Assembly (NCBI GenBank): GCA_031291795.1
Contig: JARLIJ010000387.1
Span: forward strand, 1 to 39,073
Length of the DNA stretch: 39,073 nt
Source of the DNA: Acetobacteraceae bacterium
Lineage (GTDB): Bacteria; Pseudomonadota; Alphaproteobacteria; Acetobacterales; Acetobacteraceae
Reading direction: 5' to 3'
The position numbers and the translations under genes were made by a program. The notes under the pieces were generated by a model. That model did not search any database, was not told where the DNA came from, and worked only from the letters and a program-made list of their open reading frames with translations. Below, piece by piece: positions 33,659 through 39,073 of this stretch (the first letter of the stretch is position 1; each line of letters starts with the position of its first letter).

Positions 33659-34243
33659 ATGGCCGAAAGTGCCACGCTCGCGCGTCCGGCGACGACCGAA
33701 CTGCCGATGACGCCGCCGCAGATCCTCGGGCCGTTCTATCCGTTCATGCACAAGCCGGTGGAAACCGGCGACCTGACCAGCGGCGGCCGCGCGGTGGGGA
33801 CGACGCTGCACCTGTCCGGCCGCGTCGTCACCAAGGCCGGCGTGCCGGTCGCGGGTGCCCGCGTGGAAATCTGGCAGGCCAACGCGCATGGCCGCTACGC
33901 CCATCCGAACGACGACAGCGTGCAGCCGCTCGACAGCAATTTCAACGGGTTCGCCGTGGTGACGACCGGTCTCGACGGCGGCTACGCGTTCCGGACGATC
34001 CGCCCCTCGGCCTACCAGGTTAGCCCCGAACGGTGGCGGCCGGCGCATATCCACTTCAGCGTCACCGGGAAGACGGAACAGCTCGTCACGCAGATGTATT
34101 TCAAGGGCGAGCGCTACAACGAGACCGATTCCTGGCTCAACAGCGCCGCCCGCAAGGAAGCGCTGATCGTCGATCCGCGGCCCAGGGCGGACGAGCCGAA
34201 CGCGTTGGAGGTCACGTTCGACATCGTCCTGATGAAAGGCTGA
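33659..34243 (+). CDS. Intradiol ring-cleavage dioxygenase family (protocatechuate 3,4-dioxygenase-like)
   Basis: A 194-residue protein with ILGPFYPFMHKP, the carboxypeptidase-like strand LSGRVVTKAGVPVAGARVEIWQANAHGRYAHP, and WRPAHIHFSVTGK. The Tyr of GRY, the Tyr of SAYQV and the two His of AHIHF are the expected ferric-iron ligands. Such enzymes cleave catechol-type rings between the hydroxyls. A second (alpha) subunit is not present, so it may be a homo-oligomer or act on another aromatic compound. AAGGA lies 7 nt before the ATG. Confidence 0.88.
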   Translation: MAESATLARPATTELPMTPPQILGPFYPFMHKPVETGDLTSGGRAVGTTLHLSGRVVTKAGVPVAGARVEIWQANAHGRYAHPNDDSVQPLDSNFNGFAVVTTGLDGGYAFRTIRPSAYQVSPERWRPAHIHFSVTGKTEQLVTQMYFKGERYNETDSWLNSAARKEALIVDPRPRADEPNALEVTFDIVLMKG

Positions 34244-34249
34244 GCGCGG

Positions 34250-35422
34250 TCAGCCGGCGAAGGCGCGCGCCACCGCCAGCAGGTCGAGGTCGGTCCCGCG
34301 CGCCCCCACGATCGACAGGCCGACCGGCGCCCCGTCCGCCGTCCTGCCCGGCAGGTTCACCTGCGGCGAGCCAGTCAGGCCGCCCACGCAGGTCAGGCAG
34401 GAGATCCGCTCCCGCATGAACGCCAGCGTGCTGATGGATTGGCCGAGCAGCGGGGCGGGGAAGGGGGTGGTGGGAAGGGCGAGGATGGTGCCGGGCGGCA
34501 GCAGCAGGCGCAGCCGGGCGCGGGCTTCTTCGCGCATCAGGGCGGCGCGGGTGCGTTCGGCGTCGGTGATCTGCGAACCCAGGGTCAGGCCGCGGGCGAC
34601 GGCGAAGGCGAAGCGCGGGTTATAGGCGTCGATCCAGGGCTGGAAGGTGCGCCAGGCCTCGGAGGATTGCAGGCAGCGTTGGGCGCCTTGCCAGACCGAA
34701 AGGCCCTGTGGCGCCAGGGTTTCGTCGCGGCGCGTGCCGATCAGCGCGGCGAGGCGGGTGAGGGCGGGTTGCAGCGCCTCGGCGACCGCCGGATCTGCAA
34801 AGCCGAATGCGTCGGTGGCGACCAGCAGCGTGGTCGGCAGCGTGGCGGGGAGGGCGCCGCCGAACAGCGTCTCCCCAACGCGCGCGAAGGTCGTTGCGTC
34901 GCGGGCGAACCAGCCGACGGTGTCCGAGGACGGCGCCTGGACAGTAATGCCGCTGAAGTCGATCCGGCCATGGGTGGGGCGGATGCCGTATAGCCCGCTG
35001 AAGCTGGCCGGCACGCGCACAGAGCCGCCGGTGTCGGTGCCGAGGGCGAAATCGCATACGCCGCCGGCGACGGCGCTGGCGGAGCCGGACGAGGAACCGC
35101 CCGGCACCCGGTCCGGTGCGGCGGGGTTGCGGGGGGTGCCGAAGAACGGGTTCTCGCCCAGGATGCCGAGGGACACCTCGTCGGTGGCGGTCTTGCCGAT
35201 GACCGAGGCACCGGCGGCCAACATGCGCTCGACCACCCAGGCGTGACGGGTCGGCACGGGATGGGCGCGCTCCCAATCCGGGTTGCCGCCGCCGGTCGGC
35301 CAGCCGGCGATGTCGATCAGGTCCTTGACCGCAAAGGTCTTGCCCGCAAGCGGGCCGCTCGGGGTGCCGGCAAGCTTGCAGCGCGGGCCAGGGACGAAGG
35401 CGTTCAGCGGATTATCGGACAT
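34250..35422 (-). CDS. Amidase signature family hydrolase
   Basis: A 390-residue amidase with the Ser-cisSer-Lys triad: K33 in FAVKDLID, cis-Ser about S110 in GGSSSGSASAVAGG, and nucleophile S134 in GTDTGGSVRVPASF. It hydrolyses an amide or ureide bond. The ATG at 35422 is used because the frame upstream is REP sequence; its ribosome binding site (AAAGG, 10 nt away) is weak. It is downstream of a PotABC-type importer and a RutA-like oxygenase, so it may act on the same pathway. Confidence 0.9.
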   Translation of the reverse strand: MSDNPLNAFVPGPRCKLAGTPSGPLAGKTFAVKDLIDIAGWPTGGGNPDWERAHPVPTRHAWVVERMLAAGASVIGKTATDEVSLGILGENPFFGTPRNPAAPDRVPGGSSSGSASAVAGGVCDFALGTDTGGSVRVPASFSGLYGIRPTHGRIDFSGITVQAPSSDTVGWFARDATTFARVGETLFGGALPATLPTTLLVATDAFGFADPAVAEALQPALTRLAALIGTRRDETLAPQGLSVWQGAQRCLQSSEAWRTFQPWIDAYNPRFAFAVARGLTLGSQITDAERTRAALMREEARARLRLLLPPGTILALPTTPFPAPLLGQSISTLAFMRERISCLTCVGGLTGSPQVNLPGRTADGAPVGLSIVGARGTDLDLLAVARAFAG

Positions 35423-35435
35423 GCAAAAAATACCT

Positions 35436-35503
35436 TTCTCCCCCTCCCCCCTGCCTTGGTCCGCTCTGCGGCCCAAGCCCTGCCCTCAAGGGGAGGGGGA
35501 GAA
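35436..35503. repeat. GC-rich inverted repeat (REP-like) between transporter and amidase
   Basis: Perfect 14-bp arms (35436-35449 and 35490-35503, TTCTCCCCCTCCCC type) flank a loop holding a small CCGC/GCGG hairpin (35461-35471). The right arm with CCCTCAAGGGGAGGGGGAG matches the element at 24250. It may attenuate transcription into the amidase gene. Confidence 0.75.
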
Positions 35504-35515
35504 AAGGCGGGCGCT

Positions 35516-36502
35516 TTACTGCACCAGCGTGCGCGCCGAGGCCACCGCCCAGGATAGCGTCGCCACGTCCCCCGGCCCCACCGGGCTGCGATAGAAATCA
35601 TGGTCCGCCATCAGCGCCGCGGCCTCCACGCCATCGTCCGTGGTGACCGCCACCCGCACCACCGGCCCCTGGTACTCGACCGCCGCCACCCGCCCGGTCA
35701 ACCGAGGCCCGTCGCCATCAGCCCCCAGCGTGCAATGGTCCGCCCGCACCGCGATCATCCCGCTCTGCCAGGGCAGCACATTGTGGCCGCCGATGAAGCG
35801 GGCGATGAACGCGCTCGCCGGTTCCTCGAAAACTGTCCGCGGCGTGCCGGACTGACGGATGTGCCCGTCTTCCATCACCACCATCAGGTCGGCCAGCGCC
35901 AGTGCCTCCTCCTGGCTGTGGGTCACGTGGATGAAGCTGATCCCCAGCTCGCGCTGCAACCGCTTCAGCTCCTCCCGCATCCGCACCCGCAGGAACGGGT
36001 CGAGCGCTGACAGTGGCTCATCCAGCAGCAGCACCCGAGGCCGCGTCACCAGCGCGCGGGCCAGCGCGATGCGCTGCTGCTGGCCGCCCGACAACTGCGC
36101 CGGCAGCCGCAGCGCGTAGTCCGACATATGCACCAGTGCCAGATATTCCCGCGCCTTGGCGTGCCGCTCCTTCTTCGACACGCCGCGCATCTTCATGCTG
36201 AACGCCACGTTGTCGAGGCAGTTCAAATGCGGGAACAGCGCATAGCTCTGGAACATCATCGCCGTGCCGCGCCGCGCCGGCGGCAGGTCGGAGACGTTGA
36301 CGTCGTGGATCAGGATATCGCCCTCGCTGATCGCCTCATGCCCCGCGATCATCCGCAGCGTCGAGGTCTTGCCGCAGCCGGACGGCCCCAGCAGGCAGCA
36401 ATAGCTCGACTGCGGGATGCGCAGCGAGATGCCGTCGACCGCGACCGTGGTCCCGTAGCGCTTCGTCACCTTCACCAGCTCGACGTCGTAGCGGTGGTCC
36501 AT
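35516..36502 (-). CDS. ABC transporter ATP-binding protein, PotA-type
   Basis: A 328-residue ATPase of the spermidine/putrescine-type importer family. Walker A GPSGCGKT (39-46), Q85, signature LSGGQQQR (137-144), Walker B LLLDEP and switch H194 are present; the last 90 residues are the TOBE-like regulatory domain found in PotA/FbpC proteins. AGGAAGG lies 6 nt before the ATG. It is 2 bp from the permease gene upstream. Confidence 0.93.
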   Translation of the reverse strand: MDHRYDVELVKVTKRYGTTVAVDGISLRIPQSSYCCLLGPSGCGKTSTLRMIAGHEAISEGDILIHDVNVSDLPPARRGTAMMFQSYALFPHLNCLDNVAFSMKMRGVSKKERHAKAREYLALVHMSDYALRLPAQLSGGQQQRIALARALVTRPRVLLLDEPLSALDPFLRVRMREELKRLQRELGISFIHVTHSQEEALALADLMVVMEDGHIRQSGTPRTVFEEPASAFIARFIGGHNVLPWQSGMIAVRADHCTLGADGDGPRLTGRVAAVEYQGPVVRVAVTTDDGVEAAALMADHDFYRSPVGPGDVATLSWAVASARTLVQ

Positions 36503-36504
36503 GG

Positions 36505-37359
36505 TCAGCCTTCCTTTGGTGCGGCTAAGCCGCGGCGGCGCTGCATGCGCAGTACCACGACCAGCGTCACGCCGATCGCCAGGAACGACATGGCAGTCGT
36601 GACCGTGCCGATCGCGAACAGCGTGGGCGAGGTGGCGGACGAGATCAGCGCGTAGATCTCCAGCGGCAGCGTGTTGTTCGGCCCGATCGCCAGCGTCGTG
36701 CGGGCGTATTCGTCATAGGACAGCGTGAACGCGCCCATCGCCACGCCGATGATCCCCGGCAGCAGGATCGGCAGCGTCACATGGCGCAGCCGCTGCCAGG
36801 CACTGGCGCCGAGGTCGGTGGCGGCTTCCTCCCAGGCACGGTTGAAGCGGTTGACCACGGCGAACATCGCGAACAGCCCGAACGGCAGCGTCCAGGTCAA
36901 CTGCGCGCCCAGCGCCGAGGTGAACATGCCGGTATCGATCCCCAAAAACTTGAACCCCAGCCCGATCCCGAACCCCACCAGCAGGCTCGGCATCACCAGA
37001 GAGGCGACCGCGAGGTAGAAGATCACCCCAGAACCGGGGAAATTCCGCCGGAATCCCAGGCCGGCCGCGACCGAGAACACCACGGTCAGCAGGCTCACGA
37101 CCGAGGCCAGCATGATCGAGCGCTCGAACGCCACGGGGATATTGGCCATCTGGCCAGCCTGCAGGATGCCCTGGAACCAGGTCAGCGAGACGCCCACCAT
37201 GGGGAAGGTGACGCCGCCATTCGGCCCCTGGAAGGACAGCACGTAGATCACCAGCATCGGGCCGTAGAGGAACAGCAGGAACAGCGCGAACAGCCCGCCC
37301 AGGGCGTAGAAGGTCCAGGGGCGGCTGCCGTCGGTGGCGCGGGGGGCTCCGGCGAGCAT
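36505..37359 (-). CDS. ABC transporter permease, PotC-type
   Basis: A 284-residue inner-membrane permease with about six helices. The ATPase-contact loop is EEAATDLGASAWQRLRHVTLPILLPGI. It starts directly after the stop of the PotB-type permease, without a gap, and pairs with it in a heterodimeric channel. Confidence 0.92.
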   Translation of the reverse strand: MLAGAPRATDGSRPWTFYALGGLFALFLLFLYGPMLVIYVLSFQGPNGGVTFPMVGVSLTWFQGILQAGQMANIPVAFERSIMLASVVSLLTVVFSVAAGLGFRRNFPGSGVIFYLAVASLVMPSLLVGFGIGLGFKFLGIDTGMFTSALGAQLTWTLPFGLFAMFAVVNRFNRAWEEAATDLGASAWQRLRHVTLPILLPGIIGVAMGAFTLSYDEYARTTLAIGPNNTLPLEIYALISSATSPTLFAIGTVTTAMSFLAIGVTLVVVLRMQRRRGLAAPKEG

Positions 37360-38283
37360 CTAGTTCACCAGCTCCTTGCGGACATCGACCACCCGCATCA
37401 TGCAGGCCACCATGATGGCGACGAACACCACCAGCACCATGGCGTTGGCCGAGGCCGGCGGGTACTGCATCGCCTGGATCTCGGTCGACAGCATCGAGAC
37501 GATGGACGCGCTCTGCCCGCCGCTCATCTGCCGGACCACGAAGTAATCGCCCATCACCTGGGTGAACACCAGGATCGAGCCCAGCGCGATGCCGGTCTTG
37601 GACAGCGGGATGACGACATTGACCATGGTCTGCCAGCGGCTGGCGCCAGAATCGCGGGCGGCTTCCATCAGCGCCGGGTCAATCTTGGCGAGCGAGTTGG
37701 CGATCGGCCCGATCATCAGCAGCGTGAACAGATGCACGTAGGTGACGATCACGGCGAAGTCGGAGAACAGCAGAAATTCCAGCGGCTTGGAGGTGATCCC
37801 CAAATCCATCAGGATCTGGTTGAACGCCCCGTTGCGGCCCAGGAAGGGGATCCAGGCAATGGTTCGGATGATGCCGGAGGTCCAGAACGGGATCGCGCAC
37901 AGCAGGAACAGCACGGTCCGCACCATCGCCGTGCGGATGTGGAAGACCAGGAAATACGCAACGTTGAAGCCCAGGAACAGCGTGATCGCCCAGACGATGA
38001 AGGCGAACTTCAGCGAACTGACATAGACCCGCCAGGTCGCCGGCGTGGTCAGCAGGTCGTGGTAGTTGTCCAGCATGAATGCCGGGTAGATGCCGACCCG
38101 GTCGTAGTCGAAGAAGCTGACCACCAGGAACAGGACAGTCGGCAGCGCGAACAGCACGATCAGGATCAGCGCGAGTGGCCCGACTTGGATCCAGGACACC
38201 GCCCAGGACGGCAGGCGCAGGCGCGGCAGCTCACGCGGGGATGCCGCGCCCCGCCGGCCGATCGCCTGCAGCAGCGAGGTCAT
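37360..38283 (-). CDS. ABC transporter permease, PotB-type
   Basis: A 307-residue inner-membrane permease with about six helices and the loop MEAARDSGASRWQTMVNVVIPLSKTGI. It forms the importer with the two genes that follow. The binding protein of the system is not in the window; it may lie beyond the right edge. The preceding RutA-like gene ends 37 bp upstream. Confidence 0.92.
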   Translation of the reverse strand: MTSLLQAIGRRGAASPRELPRLRLPSWAVSWIQVGPLALILIVLFALPTVLFLVVSFFDYDRVGIYPAFMLDNYHDLLTTPATWRVYVSSLKFAFIVWAITLFLGFNVAYFLVFHIRTAMVRTVLFLLCAIPFWTSGIIRTIAWIPFLGRNGAFNQILMDLGITSKPLEFLLFSDFAVIVTYVHLFTLLMIGPIANSLAKIDPALMEAARDSGASRWQTMVNVVIPLSKTGIALGSILVFTQVMGDYFVVRQMSGGQSASIVSMLSTEIQAMQYPPASANAMVLVVFVAIMVACMMRVVDVRKELVN

Positions 38284-38320
38284 CGCCGCCCCAAGGGCCG
38301 CTCCCGGGGCCGCCCGCCGG

Positions 38321-39073
38321 TCAAGCCGCCACCTTCAGCGCGTCGCGGCAGCGCATCAGCGGCATGATGCGGGTGCCGAACTGCTCCATCCCGATGACGA
38401 AGTCGTCGAACGTCATCATCACGCCGCGCACGCCGGGGACGGTGGACAGCTCGTCCAGCATCTTCGCGACGGTGGCATACGACCCGACCAGCACGCCCTG
38501 GTTGGTCGGCAGCTTGTCGGTCCCCAGGATCTTCCGCCGGTTCGGCTGGGAGTAGGGGTCCTTGCTCGGGTCGTCCTCGGCCTGTGCGTCGCGATAGGCC
38601 AGCGCTTCCAGGTCCGTGCCGGCCTTGTAGTGCTCCCACTTGGCGTTCGCCCCCGCGTCGGTCTCGTCGGCGATCACCATGGTCAGGATCAGTGCACCGC
38701 AATCCCGCCCGGTCTGCTTGTTGGCCTCGACCAGGCGTGCGACGGAAGGACCGACCGCAAGCGGCTGATTGTAACCGAAACTGGCGCAGAAATTGTAGTC
38801 GGCGTGCTGCGCCGCATAGCGCGTACCGGCATCGCTCTGGGCGGCGCAGATGATCGGGATCTTGCCGGTCGGCATCGGCAGGCAGCGGCAATCGTCCATC
38901 TGGAAGAAGTCGCCCTTGAAGTCCGACTGCCCGCTCTCCCATAGCTGCTTCATGATGGTCACGTATTCGGCGCAGTAGTCGTAGCGGCGCTTGTAGTGCT
39001 CCGACCCCGGCCAAATGCCCATCTGGGTGTATTCGCGGCGCTGCCAGCCGGAGATGATGTTCACCCCGAACCG
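38321..39073 (-). CDS. rutA: RutA-like pyrimidine monooxygenase (LLM family), C-terminal part
   Basis: The reverse strand is open from the right window edge (RFGVNIISGWQRREYTQMGIW) to a stop at 38321, giving 250 residues of the C-terminal two thirds. FQMDDCRCLPMP, AAQSDAGTRYAAQHADYNFCASFG, MVIADETDAGANAKWEHYKAG and GVLVGSYATVAKMLDEL follow E. coli RutA closely, as recalled. RutA opens uracil or thymine with O2 and FMNH2. No other rut gene is visible; a PotABC importer and an amidase follow instead, so a related heterocycle could be the substrate. The start lies outside the window. Confidence 0.82.
   Translation of the reverse strand, partial: RFGVNIISGWQRREYTQMGIWPGSEHYKRRYDYCAEYVTIMKQLWESGQSDFKGDFFQMDDCRCLPMPTGKIPIICAAQSDAGTRYAAQHADYNFCASFGYNQPLAVGPSVARLVEANKQTGRDCGALILTMVIADETDAGANAKWEHYKAGTDLEALAYRDAQAEDDPSKDPYSQPNRRKILGTDKLPTNQGVLVGSYATVAKMLDELSTVPGVRGVMMTFDDFVIGMEQFGTRIMPLMRCRDALKVAA

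Overview
The window is a GC-rich, densely packed chromosomal segment. Codons end mostly in G or C, and the gene content (ArgD-ArgF, Hsp33, RecX, Tat-exported solute-binding protein, NIT/PilZ chemoreceptor, several LLM monooxygenases) suggests an alphaproteobacterium, possibly an acetic-acid-bacterium relative (Acetobacteraceae/Rhodospirillales). That placement is an inference. No tRNA, rRNA, CRISPR array, transposase or phage gene was recognised.

Left part (1-4909, minus strand): one probable operon reads solute-binding protein, permease, ATPase, an ATZ/TRZ-type amidohydrolase, then a truncated MmgE/PrpD gene. It looks like import and breakdown of a small, probably nitrogen-containing compound. 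Next (5134-14406) come general genes: a lipoprotein, the redox chaperone Hsp33 (hslO), a 24-bp tandem repeat, an MFS permease, a chemoreceptor ending in a PilZ domain, recX, argD-argF, and a single-domain response regulator. A large hybrid histidine kinase (14434-16908, minus) faces the response regulator.

Centre (17139-24886, plus strand): a small XRE-type regulator is translationally coupled to hyfB-hyfC-hyfE-hyfF-hyfG-hyfI homologues. These resemble the membrane arm and two core peripheral subunits of a group 4 [NiFe] hydrogenase or complex I. The HyfG-like large subunit has lost the cysteines that hold the NiFe centre, whereas the HyfI-like small subunit keeps its four FeS cysteines. The complex is therefore best read as an energy-converting hydrogenase-related (Ehr) complex of unknown reaction, and it is the most interesting system in the window. 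Two palindromic elements sit inside this operon, between hyfE and hyfF and between hyfG and hyfI.

Right part (24920-39073): accessory catabolic genes. They include an NtaA-family monooxygenase, an Mpo1/DUF962 gene broken by a stop codon, an SMP-30/gluconolactonase, an SDR dehydrogenase, and two small unknown genes. A fused enoyl-CoA hydratase/3-hydroxyacyl-CoA dehydrogenase lies behind a near-perfect FNR/FixK box, followed by a beta-carbonic anhydrase, a second LLM oxidoreductase, a PPOX-family protein and an intradiol-type dioxygenase. The window ends with a minus-strand cluster of a RutA-like monooxygenase (cut by the window edge), a PotABC-type ABC transporter and an amidase, which looks like uptake and degradation of a pyrimidine- or amide-like compound.
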